In this document: positions 10,977 through 22,200 of the stretch, one piece after another
How the letters are laid out: each line of letters opens with the position of its first letter
How positions within the stretch are numbered: position 1 is the stretch's first letter
Source: Rhododendron vialii
Taxonomy: Eukaryota; Streptophyta; Magnoliopsida; Ericales; Ericaceae
Direction of reading: 5' to 3'
Length of the DNA: 64,000 bases
NCBI RefSeq assembly: GCF_030253575.1
Contig: NC_080568.1
Coordinates: forward strand, 33,073,001 to 33,137,000
Translations under genes and position numbers: made by a program
The notes under the pieces: generated by a model
What the model was told of the DNA's origin: nothing
The model's input: the letters and a program-made list of their open reading frames with translations, nothing else
The model's database searches: none

Positions 10977-13613
10977 ATGGGGGTTGAAAGTGGTGAAGGT
11001 GCTGCTGCCGTAAAGGAGAAATACCAACAATCCCTAGGCATATCCTCGGATGCTGGAAACACCTCCAAACGCTTCGACGACGATGGCCGCTCCAAAAGAA
11101 CCGGTAATGTCACCCTCCCTCCCCCTATCTTGATTAGGATCTGGCTTCTTAGGCGTCCAACGGTGAATTTCAAACTCGGCCCTTCATCTCAACAATTAAT
11201 GTTGACAATCAATAGTCCAAATTGCATAAGTATCATTTCAGCAAATTTGGACCATCGAAAGGGGAATGCTAGGTACAAAGAAAATAAACGGTTGAAATTA
11301 CGTGTCTCTGCAATCCAACAGCCGTAGACAAAGAAACTTATTTTTACTTTAGTTGCAACTAGAAGGTGGGCACACATTACTTGTGTGCACAACAATACTA
11401 GAATAGACTATTAAATTCTACTTCAAGTTTTTTTTTTTTTTTTTGCACTATACATATGACAATTACTGTATTTCGCATAATAAGTAATAACAGATGAACT
11501 TATGTATTAATAACATAATAGTTTCATAATTGTTTGATTACTAATAGGGGCTAAAGACACCACTAAACGGGTCATCTTTATATATAATTTTTAGAAGGAT
11601 TAAGTTACATTGCGAATTGAGAAAAAAAAGAGATGTAAATTCTATTATTACAATTATAGCTGAACGTGCAATTTTCATAAAAATTCAGAGGGGAACTTAG
11701 AACCTTCGTTTGCTACTAGTAATGTGGTTTTCCCTCATTCTGTGAGTTAGGGAGTGTTTGGACTACAAGTGCCCACATAATAACAGCAGTGATAGGATCT
11801 GGGGTTCTTTCCTTACCCTGGGCCATTGCTCAGCTGGGATGGATAGCTGGTCCAACAGTGATGCTCCTCTTCTCTTTTGTGACTCTCTACACTGCTTCTC
11901 TCCTCGCCGACTGTTACCGCTCCGGTGACCCAGTCACCGGCAAGAGAAACTATACTTACATGGAAGCTGTGGAATCTAATCTTGGTATGAAACTTTCAAA
12001 TCCTTAATTTGCCCATCCATTTCAGACAAAATCCAAGTTTGGTGTATTTTAATCAGTTGAAAAGCATTACAGTATTTTAAACAGGTGGGCTTAAGGTCAA
12101 GATGTGTGGTCTAATTCAGTATTTAAATCTATTTGGAAGTGCAATTGGATACACCATTGCAGCATCTATTAGCATGATGTAAGTAAACAATCATTTTTCT
12201 TTTTCTTGGTTATTGTTTTGCGATTTCGGATTAAATGGTTTACATTCTGTTGATACACAGGGCAATCAAACGGACTAATTGTTTCCATGAGAGTGGTGGG
12301 AAAAATCCATGCCATATATCAAGCAACCCATACATGATTTTGTTTGGCATCACTGAAATAATATTTTCCCAGATACCAAATTTTGATCAGATATGGTGGC
12401 TCTCAATTATTGCCGCGGTCATGTCTTTTACCTACTCATCGATTGGTCTCGCCCTTGTAATTGCCAAAGTTGCAGGTTGTTATTGCTCTAAAACTTTGAA
12501 GGATGAAGAAGTCCATCATTTTTTTACTTAACAAAATTGACCTTGTATGAAAGCTGACTCATTCACTTTCACGGGTTTTTCAGCTAATGGGACTATTAGT
12601 GGTAGTCTTACTGGTGCAAGAATTGGAACTGTGACTCAAGCCCAAAAGATATGGGGGAGCTTCCAAGCTCTTGGTGACGTAGCTTTCGCCTATGCTTACT
12701 CTCTGATTCTTATCGAAATCCAGGTACATTCTGACCCATTCAGTTCACCAAGGCTGTGTTTGGATCTTAGATTTTATACAGGGATTTACCAAGTGGAAGA
12801 AAATAATGTCGCAACTAAAAGGATGATGTTGTGGTCTTCACGTAATTGTCTTATTTCCTTTGCCTCTACGATCCAAACTGATCAATTTTCTTTGAGGGTC
12901 TTCGCTAGCCTGAAAGACGAATTTTGAGTTAAAACTGATTTATTTTCTTTGTATATCAGGACACAATCAAATCCCCACCGTCAGAAGCAAAAACAATGAA
13001 GAAGGCAACCTCATTAAGTGTTGGTGTGACCACAGCTTTCTACATGCTTTGTGGATGCATGGGATATGCAGCATTTGGGGACCAATCACCTGGAAACCTC
13101 CTCACTGGTTTTGGGAATTTTAACCCATTTTGGCTGCTTGATATTGCCAATGCTGCAATTGTGATCCACCTTGTTGGGGCATACCAAGTTTACGCCCAGC
13201 CACTTTTTGCATTTGTTGAGAAATGGGCAGCAGAGAAATGGCCCGGCAATGAATTCATCATCAAGGAAATCAAAATCCCAATCCCAGGTTTTCGCCCGTA
13301 TAACCTAAACCTCTTCCGTTTGTTATGGAGGACGGTTTTTGTTATAGTCAGCACTGTAATATCTATGGTTCTCCCTTTCTTCAACGATGTGGTGGGATTT
13401 CTTGGGGCGATTGGGTTTTGGCCGATAACAGTGTATATTCCAGTCGAGATGTACATTGCACAGAAGAAGATAGCAAAGTGGAGTAGCAGATGGATATGCC
13501 TCCAATTGCTTAGCATTGTTTGTCTTATAATTTCTAGTGCAGCTGTTGCTGGTTCTATTGCCGGTATTGTTCTTGATCTCAAGATTTACAAGCCATTCCA
13601 AACAAGTTTCTAG
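10977..13613 (+). CDS. AAP: Amino acid permease, AAP family (AAP2-5 clade-like)
   Basis: Six exons: 10977-11103, 11751-11984, 12085-12178, 12261-12475, 12584-12723, 12960-13613. All introns are GT-AG and the exons join in frame to 487 aa, the usual AAP length. The family imports amino acids with protons across the plasma membrane. Visible hallmarks are the soluble N-terminus ending FDDDGRSKRTG, then TAVIGSGVLSLPWAIAQLGW, DPVTGKRNYTYMEAV, IPNFDQIWWLSIIAAVMSF, AFAYAYSLILIEIQ, FYMLCGCMGYAAFGD and PGNLLTGF. The C-terminal half (WLLDIANAAIVIH, VEMYIAQKKI, DLKIYKPF) looks closest to Arabidopsis AAP2-5 from memory. The start is the first in-frame ATG giving a canonical AAP N-terminus. No broken residue or stop is seen, so it looks functional. 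Confidence 0.93.
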
Positions 13614-14047
13614 ACCTGTAGTGTTTTTGTTTGTTTTTTTTCCCTTGAAATTGATTTAGAGAAGGAAGTAGTTAACAAGTTTCTATATTGTTTTTTTCGG
13701 TTAAGGGTTTTGGATTTTAGATTCTAATAATTATCCTATTCTTTGTTCACTCATTATCTCTATTTTCAATCATTAATCATCTTTTTCTTTATCTTCAATC
13801 ATTGCTCCTTTTTCTAATCATTACTTTATATTTCTCTCTACACTCATTACCTACAAATCCAAATCTAAAATTCTAAAATGGACAGGGTGGGTAGTTCAAG
13901 ATCAATGTTTTCTAGGCCGAGGTGCATGTAAGCCAGCCTGGACAATTGAATTATCAAAAAGAAAGGAGTTCCAGATGAATGTTTCATTCAAAACCTCAAG
14001 TAGTTGGTTATGTGGTGTTCTTTTCTTATTTACTTGTAAACAAATTA

Positions 14048-14668
14048 GGGCAAAGTCTACTTTGACCTCCTGTGATTTGGGCTATGTGCGATACACCTCT
14101 AATAGTTTAAAAGCGTGCACATAACATTCTGTGATTTGTAAAATGTGCAAACACGTTCTCTACCATCATGTTTTCCATCCATAGTATTAAAAGACTTTTT
14201 TGTCCTCGTCTTTCACCCCTCTCTCTCTCCTCTGTTCCGATTCTCTCTCTCTCTTCCTCCCTACCACCGACAGAAGCTGTAGTAGACTCCATTTTTCAAA
14301 AATTTTGAAATATTGCGCAATTTAATGAAGGGCGGTTGTCAGAGAAAGGCTATGCATCATAGGCTGGAGGGAGTTAGGTTCAGTTGTGGTTGATGGAGGA
14401 TGTGGCGGAGTGGGAGGGAGAAGGGAGGGCGACGGTGGTAACGCCAATTTGAAGGATTAAAGGAAAGGATAAAGAAAAAGACGAAAGGGTATTTTTTTCT
14501 TATATTTTTTTTTCCAAAATTCAAAATTATGTTAATATGAATGAAAAATATGACAGGGGACGTGTCTGCACATTTCACAAATCACAGGATGTTATGTGCA
14601 CACTTTTGAACCACAAGGGACGTATTTGCACATGACCCAAATTACATGGGTTAAAATGGACTTTGCCC
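14048..14668. mobile_element. Mutator-like MITE with long inverted ends
   Basis: Ends GGGCAAAGTCTACTTTGACC and, reverse-complemented, GGGCAAAGTCCATTTTAACC; the inverted match extends about 110 bp, through GTGCACATAACAT. Flanking 9-mers AACAAATTA (14039-14047) and AATAAATTA (14669-14677) match at 8 of 9 positions, as expected for an ageing Mutator-type duplication. It starts 435 bp after the permease stop codon. Confidence 0.75.
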
Positions 14669-14810
14669 AATAAATTACCTGTGCCAAATAATATTATTAT
14701 TATTATTTATTTATTTTTATTTTTATGGTTTTCCCAAGAGATTCTTGGGACAATTCAAAAAATCAGGAGTTCTTGAAGGGCAGTTATCAAGAACCAATTT
14801 GAGATAGAGT

Positions 14811-15214
14811 AAGTCTACAGTTACCGATAGGGAAATTCCGATCGGAATTTCGATGCTCTGTCGGGCATGCTCCGGCCACCGGACGGCCTATTCGATCCGT
14901 CCAATAATTCTAAAAAAAAAAAAACCGAGTGGGCCATTGCGAGAATAAACGGCATCCGACTTGTGTAAGTGGCCGATTCAAGCACTCCATTTTTGTGTTT
15001 GGATCGGCCAAAAACGGGGTGTTTGGATCGGCTAAAAAAGGAGTGCTTGGATCGGCTACTTACACACATCGGATGCCATTTATTTTCGCGCCGGCCCACT
15101 TGGTTTTTTTTTATAGAATTATTGGACGGATCGGATCGGCCATCCGGTGGCCGGAGAGTGCCCGGCGATGCGTCGGGATTCCAATCGGGATTTCCCGATC
15201 GGTAACTGTAGACT
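14811..15214. repeat. ~400-bp near-perfect palindrome (foldback element)
   Basis: The left arm starts AAGTCTACAGTTACCGAT and the right arm ends with its reverse complement. The arms are about 190 bp, GC-rich and share CGGCCACCGGA, GGATCGG-type and GGCATCCGA blocks. The centre carries GGATCGGC words about every 24 bp. Open readings on both strands here are mirror images caused by the symmetry. No clear target duplication. Confidence 0.8.
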
Positions 15215-16370
15215 TTCTGAGAAAGAAAGTGTTCGGGCTCTGACAAGCTGGCGCCCAAGGCAATTAGAAACAGTGGTGAATGGTGCATGGAACAGAACCT
15301 CTAGTGTGGGGATAGCAGCCTGGGTGTGGGTGATCAGTCTCAAGTGATGGTCCACATCATGGAAAAACAGGCAACTCTTCAAAAGCTGTTCGTTGCGGTA
15401 TAGCCTACTCCATAGTCCAGAAGTTGAACGAGCTGAGTAGAAATTTGAATTGCAGATAAATTTTTGTTGTTTGCATCATATGACCGTGACAGAGTGAAAT
15501 GCTAAAGAATTGTTGATGTAGACTATACAATATTGTCACTAAAGAATTGTTGATGTAGACTATACAATATTGTCTAAACTTGTGTATTTAGTTTTGAATA
15601 GAAAAGATATTAATTCAGATCTTAGAAATTTCAAACTTGCATGAATGATGTGAAAGAGATTGATGTAGCATGATTTCCTCTATAATGTTGCAAAGAAGAT
15701 AGATTTTGATTCCTCAACAAAGATTGATACTGAGATCCCGTTTCAGAAACCTTTTTAGAAAGAAGCAGTTTATTTTATAGTTTCAAATTCAAAAATAAAG
15801 TAAATAAAAAATAATTTTTTAATTTTTTTTACATTGTATAAAAGATCTCATCGAGATCTTCCAAACAAGATCCATATTGCATATTTTTAAATTTCAATAA
15901 ACTCATAATTTTTGAGCTTGAAATTACCTTCTTAAAAAATAAGAATTTTTTTTGGATTCCGGAACGGAGCCTGATAGGGTTGTCATAATAAAACATTAAA
16001 ACAAGAAGGAAAAAAGGATAGGGAACTCTGCGTTTGCATTAAATTTTACGAATAGTAGGCTTTAAGATTTTAGTGTGTAACAATTAATTTCTATATTTGC
16101 TCCAAAATTCTTATTAGCATATTTTTTAAATTCTAGAGATTCAAGAAGATGACAAAAGGGCTTCAAAATCTAAGAAAATGTAAATTTGTGACGCTTTTGA
16201 AACCAGGTATTTTGATAAAAGAAAAAAGGCTTAAAAATCTGAGAAAAACTAAATTTGTAATGCTTTGAGACAAGTCCAAATTTTCTCTGCATTTGTTTGT
16301 ATTTGGCTTAGAAATTGGTCAAACCAACAATTAAGAAAAAATTAAAAATAAAGAACACAAGACAGAGAAC
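15215..16370. other. Intergenic, with a 37-bp tandem duplication
   Basis: No gene. At 15502-15575 a 37-bp unit (CTAAAGAATTGTTGATGTAG...) is repeated twice without change. At about 15733-15975 weak inverted ends (GATCCCGTTTCAGAAAC against a reverse-complemented GGCTCCGTTCCGGAATCC) hint at a decayed MITE. The rest is AT-rich and featureless. Confidence 0.5.
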
Positions 16371-16600
16371 TTTTTTTTTTTTTTTTTTCCCATCAACGGC
16401 AAGTTCATTTCATATCAAAAGCCCGAAGATTACAAAGATTTCATCGCAATATACAGGAATGAACTAAAACTACCAAAATCTAGACACGGAACACATCCAC
16501 TAGGACGCTCCAAGGCACGTACTGCGGAGGCAAACCACACACAAATGCATGGCAATAGAGCTTATGTGGTTCTTCAACTATGTAATTAAATACATACACA
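16371..16600 (-). mobile_element. 3' end of a LINE (L1-type), 5'-truncated
   Basis: Read on the minus strand, sequence ending TTTGTAATCTTCGGGC... followed by TGAAATGAACTTGCCGTTGA runs into an 18-base poly(A), seen as poly(T) at 16371-16388. TTTGTAATCTTnGGGC just before the tail is typical of plant L1 3' ends. No reverse transcriptase sequence is retained. The 5' limit is approximate. Confidence 0.5.
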
Positions 16601-17845
16601 ACTCATACCAAATTTTATTATTTAACATATGAAAAATGGGGTACACTTACATCGGCTGGTTTTTTTTTTTTTTAATCAGATACATTGATCGGTTGCGAAT
16701 AATAATATTTACTACTATAAAATAAGGTTTACATCGTTAACTACAGCAATACCCTTGTCTAGGTTTCAAACAACCTCAAATGTTTAGCGAAGCGCAATTA
16801 CACTGAATCAGACTTTACAAACTCAACAATATTTTGATAAAAAGTTGGGTATTTGGAAAGTTGATCTTTGATTCTTTCAAACAAGGATTTTTGCTTTTCT
16901 GTTTGTTAACAATAATTTAACAACTACTTAATTATTTTCACGGTTATCCAAAAAATGCCCCATCAAACCGGAGACGTTGAAGAACCCGTCAGGCACCAGA
17001 TAATTACCTCCCATAACCAAATCAAACAAAGCTTTATGTCCTAATCACTTAGAGTCAGCTACATGAATCCATTTTCTCCAGATAATTACCTCCTCGGGAA
17101 AAATTATTTGGTGTTTTTTGGTTATCACCACATGATGCTTCAAAATTGTTATCAACCGTACATTTTTTGACCCAAAACTAGGTGTATAGACTCATTAAAA
17201 TGTGTCGGGAAGGAGGAAAAATTATTCAATGGTAGATGGATCCCCCGATTTCACTCCTCATGGGAATTTGTGGCAAAGAAGGAAAAAATATTCAATGATA
17301 GGTGGATGCCCTAATCTTCATCCTCCCACATATTACTATAGAGTCCATCAAATTATACGAATCTCACACAAATGCATGGTGAAGAGAGAGTCGGGGCATC
17401 CACATACCATGCCTCAGGAGCATGAATGTGGGCACAGAATAATCACTCGTGAAGGGTGTCGGGGGAGGACTGAGGTCCAGTCTAGTTTTTTAGTTGTCCG
17501 GTTTTTGGGAAAAGAAAAAAAAATTAAATGCAATGGTTTTTATAACACCCTTTCACAGGAATGTAGAATCATGTATGTGTGAGTTCCATTCCGTATGATA
17601 GAGACATTACAAATAACCGTTGAATTAAAAATTTTCTTTTTAGTTTTGGGCCTTTGTGGGTCCCTCACAAGCCCACATTACCGATAAATATTGTTCATTT
17701 TGTAAATTTCATCGAGCATGTCTTCTGTTCAAAAAATTAGCTTCACCGAACATGAATAAATACATAAACGAAACAGAGGGGTGCTGGGGGTAAAAGTAAT
17801 TTCTCCGCGTACAGGTGTTCGGTATCCTAGCTCTGTAGGCCTTTT
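16601..17845. other. Intergenic; short direct repeat
   Basis: No gene supported. At 17,200-17,320 a ~65-bp segment is imperfectly duplicated (GGAGGAAAAATTATTCAATG and GAAGGAAAAAATATTCAATG, each followed by a GGTGGATGCCC/GATGGATCCCC-like word). Otherwise AT-rich. Confidence 0.4.
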
Positions 17846-18140
17846 TTGCTTCTTCCGCAAACAAAGAGTAATGAATGTGGACAGAGAGTGACAATCAGTC
17901 CCCTTCCCCCACGGCGCAAGTTAACACCGGCCCCTCCACTTCCTCTTCTCCCTCTCCTAGGAAACGTTATCATCGAGATTTCGCTCCATTTCCGTTTCCT
18001 TCAGTCGGACTCATCAATCACTTTCCGCCCCCGGCGCATGTTAGCCTCTTATCACCACCGACTCTCTAATCCTCTGCTTATACCCCCTGCCATCTCCTGG
18101 ATGAATTCCGACTGCATTTCAGCACCAGAAGTCTCGCATT
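17846..18140 (+). promoter_or_regulatory. Possible non-coding first exon (5'UTR) of the sugar transporter
   Basis: A pyrimidine-rich, low-A stretch with many CCT/CTC words ends in CATTTG followed by GTAATGAG, a plausible donor. Acceptors (GTGTGGCAG, AGTTGCAG) occur at about 19,221-19,233, 20-35 bp before the coding start of the transporter. This is inference from composition and splice signals; transcript data would decide. Confidence 0.3.
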
Positions 18141-19254
18141 TGGTAATGAGCCTCTCTCTCTCTCTATATATATATATATGCATTGGATCCGAAACCATCT
18201 CACTTTTGCTGTTTTCCAACGCTCTGTTCTTAGCTCCATTTGTTGTGTAAAACGAATCTACGTATAGATATACGTACATTTACACACGTATTATATGTGC
18301 AATCCCTCATATGTGTAGTTGTTGTACATTAAGTAGTCGCCTCTACAGAGTTTTAAACTCACTCTGTATCTGATCAGAACGTACCATACCTCAAAAATAT
18401 GTAAAATATCTCCACATGTGTGTGCTGAGTGCATATCTGTTTGTGTGTGTGTACTAGACGCCTGGGCTGGTGGGCTGGGCACAGCCGATGCGTGTGCAAA
18501 TCGTGTTATGCAAAAGATGGAAAGAAGAAAATGTTGAGTTGAGATTAATCTGCAATGAAATCTGGGAGAAAAGACGGGAGAAGAAATTTGGAGTGGCCGT
18601 TCCTTTTTCTTCCTTCTTGACAGTTTTTTGGGCAGTTAAAGGGGTAGTTTGGGAAAAAAAAGTGTAAGCCAGCCTCAAAACTGAACTTCGCACCACAAAA
18701 GGTGTTCCTTTATAATAGTAAGAGATATACACACACTTTGAATCGGACAGCAACGTGTTCGTAAGTTGTGTTTATGCCTTTATGCTGTTGAACAGCTAAT
18801 TTTGAGTAATTACCTGTGAAGACGAGAATTACACAGTTAAGTTATTTGAATAGAGTAAGAATATAAGATACCTATAATTTGCCAGGAATTTAACTGTAAT
18901 TGTTTCCGGAAGTATCTCCTCTTTATAAATGTGTAATTGTATAAATAAGATCGAACAGAAAATTGTTTTTCAGCAGTAGTGTTTATGGTGATGAACTGCT
19001 GAATTTAACTAATTACTTGATGTGCTGAGAGAAATATACTGCACCTTAGTTGGAATATACTGTTCCTTATTTGTATGCAATTGCAACTCCGACGCAAAAA
19101 TCTAACTTTATTTTGTGAGTCATAAATGTGATTGTTTTTGTTACTTGCTTATTGACTCGCATGGCAATTGAGAAATCAGGAATACTGAACCTCTTGGATA
19201 ACTGGTTACTTTGGTGTGGCAGGGTTAGTTGCAGAATATTTGTCATATTTCGGA

Positions 19255-22200
19255 ATGCGAGGGCGAGATGTTTATTCTACATACAAGCGTTTGTTGTCGA
19301 GAGACCATATTAATGCCCAGGAGGGCCACGACAGAGAAGACGGATTAGGTATTTGTAATTGCTATGAGATTGTTGCTGGATCTTGGTGTTCTGAGTTTGT
19401 CATGATTCATGTAGTGAGGGCTTTAATCAGGGACAGAGGCAAGGCATAGGGTGGGGGTGCCCAGGTTTTGAAGAATTGCGCTTGGTACCACATATAAATA
19501 GAAACTTCCCCAAATAATCTCACATAATTTACGTAATTGGCGCCCCCATAATTTATAGATCTTGAAGCCTTAATTCAATAGATTTTCATTTTGTTTTATC
19601 GTGGTTCATAGGTCATATTGCTTTTATCCAATAGTCTTGCATAATGTAATTAAGAGTTGTATAGCTATTGGAGATTTTAATGTCTAAAAAATTACAATGG
19701 GCCTCCAATAAAAGTATATAAATTAAAATTATGAATGTACCTGTATATCAACATTATTTTCCTACTGAAATTACAGAGTCATTTTGCCGAGTTCCTTTGA
19801 CATGAGCTTAACCCCGTAATTTTGTCAAATCTGGATAGGAATGTGGCATTCAGTAATTTCAGTTTTCAAGGGTAATTTACGAATGAAGTTTACACAACTT
19901 TTTTTAGCTTATGTTCTTTTCTTATATCACCAACTAACTGATTCCTGAGATAGTCCTTTTTGAACTTCCTTTATGAGATCTGCTTAAGAAAATTAATTTC
20001 TACATTCATGTTAAATAGGCAACACTGCACAATGATTTTACACTTCAATAAAACAAAGTAGTGGCAGTTCGGGAAGGAACAAAGTTATACCACAAGTAAC
20101 CAAAATTAGAATTCCATGAGCCAGAAGAAATATAAGAACACATTCATCATCTTTTATTGATGTGGCATGAGTTTTCTGTCTGAGGGCTTAAGCTCATTCC
20201 TCATATGGGCTACAGGCAGGTTGCAGAATGGGATTGGGAAAGAATCGACAAACCCTTCATGGAAGCATTCTCTACCACATGTACTTGTTGCAGCCCTTTC
20301 ATCGTTCTTATTTGGTTACCATCTTGGGTGTGTCCGAATACTCTAGAACTCACCACTTTTCGTTGTTTCCTCTTTACTTTAGACTGTTGATAGGAGAGAA
20401 TTTGAATTACAAAAAAACTTCTTGTTTGGTTTTGGTTTATATAGGGTGGTTAATGATACACTAGAAAGCATATCCATGGACTTGGGCTTCAGTGGGAGTA
20501 CTATTGCTGAAGGTATTTGTAAATGTTGTAAATCTCTTTCTAGTATATGTTTCTGGTGCTCATGATAGAATTTCCACTGAATGAGGTCTTCTGTCAAATG
20601 AAGGTTTGGTTGTGAGTACATGTTTAGGCGGTGCCTTTGTTGGATCTCTGTTCAGCGGTTGGATTGCTGATGGGGTTGGCCGTCGAAGGGCATTCCAATT
20701 GTGTGTTTTACCTATGATAACTGGGGCCTCAATGAGGTAATTACATACTTACATTGTGATACACCTTTCTCTATGTCAATGTTATGAGCTTCATTTTGTC
20801 TCAGTCGTCATTTTCATTTTGTTATGGTGTGGGGTTGGGTGATTTCACTGACAGTGGTCGCTGTTGGGAGATGAATTACAATTTTGCCCCCACTTAGTGA
20901 TTTTATTTCACTTGAGTATGGTTTTAGTGTGTTATCCTACTTCAATATGGCTTCTGTTCATTGTTTCGGTGGTGGTTGTTATTTTATATCTTCTTCGAAT
21001 AATTAGTATCATTGTTGTTGTTTTTTTGCTTTTCAATACACTCGACTTCTATTCTGTAGGTCTTTTGTTTACATTATGCACATAGATTGTATTGGAATGA
21101 ATGCATTTGGCCTGTGAATTGCTATTCTATCATAGTCCTGAAACCAATAAAAGCAATGGAAACCTTAAGATGTATTTTAAATGATCGACAACGGCAACCT
21201 TGTGATTAACTCACCGATCACAAAAGAGACCTTGTGATTAACTCCTCACCCTGGGCCCAAGTTTAGTCGGTAAGAAATTTCCTTGCTGTTCTGCACGTTC
21301 CATGTGAAAGATGGACAGTGGAGGTATGCTTGGTGCGTGTAGGATCCATTGAGAGCTTATTTTGGTTGGGAACTATATTATTATACATAGGCATTTTCTT
21401 TTTTTTCGTGAAGGCAAGGCAAACCCCTCTCCAATCGTAAGAAGGGGAACTGAAGCGGATAGTGGTCTATGCTTTGCCTTGCAGAGCTTGATCCTAGTCC
21501 TGTTCTAAAGCAAAATTCTATCACCATCCCACCTGTATGGATTGGATTACTTATTAGGGGCCTATGGGGGCAGCATGGCTTGGGATGTGGAGTAAGCTTT
21601 CCAATTGCTGGTATAGTTATTTTGTTGCGGAACATACACGTGATCTTCTGGTCCCTAGATGTTGACTGTATAGCTTTTGCTTTGTTCTATCCACTTAATC
21701 AGCTGCATTTTAATGGCTTACTAATGTTTGTAGTATATAGGTATGTTTGTAGTATTAGGTGTGTTGCATTCTGATCTGTTGTAGGTTTAGCTGGGAAGTG
21801 ACCTAGAAACTCTTGCTGAACTTTCACGTACTTTCTTGAACTAATTAGTTCGGGGGTTGGCTAAGGAGGTATTATGGAAACTCATATTTTAGCTTAAGAT
21901 TGCGATGATCTTGATACAAAACCTCATGGTAGATTTTAAACCCAAAGATTGTTACATTAATGAAACAGCTAAACTTTTGTTTAACCTTATATGTTGTCAT
22001 GCTTGGTTTTTTGCTATGCAATGTGTAGGAGCTTAACGTCAAATCATCTTCCTATCTGACTCAAGATCCAGGATAAATGGCTGTGCCATGCATGGTTGGG
22101 ATATAGATACTTGTCAATTTACAAAGAACAAGCAAAACTTTAACACCCTGTCCACATAGGAATCTCCAGGGGTGATCTTGGGTATATAAGGAGTGGGCTA

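Noticed and set aside
13190..13601. Minus-strand open readings opposite the permease gene
   Set aside because: Shadows of the real plus-strand last exon.
14821..15382. Several overlapping open readings on both strands
   Set aside because: They mirror each other because the region is a palindrome.
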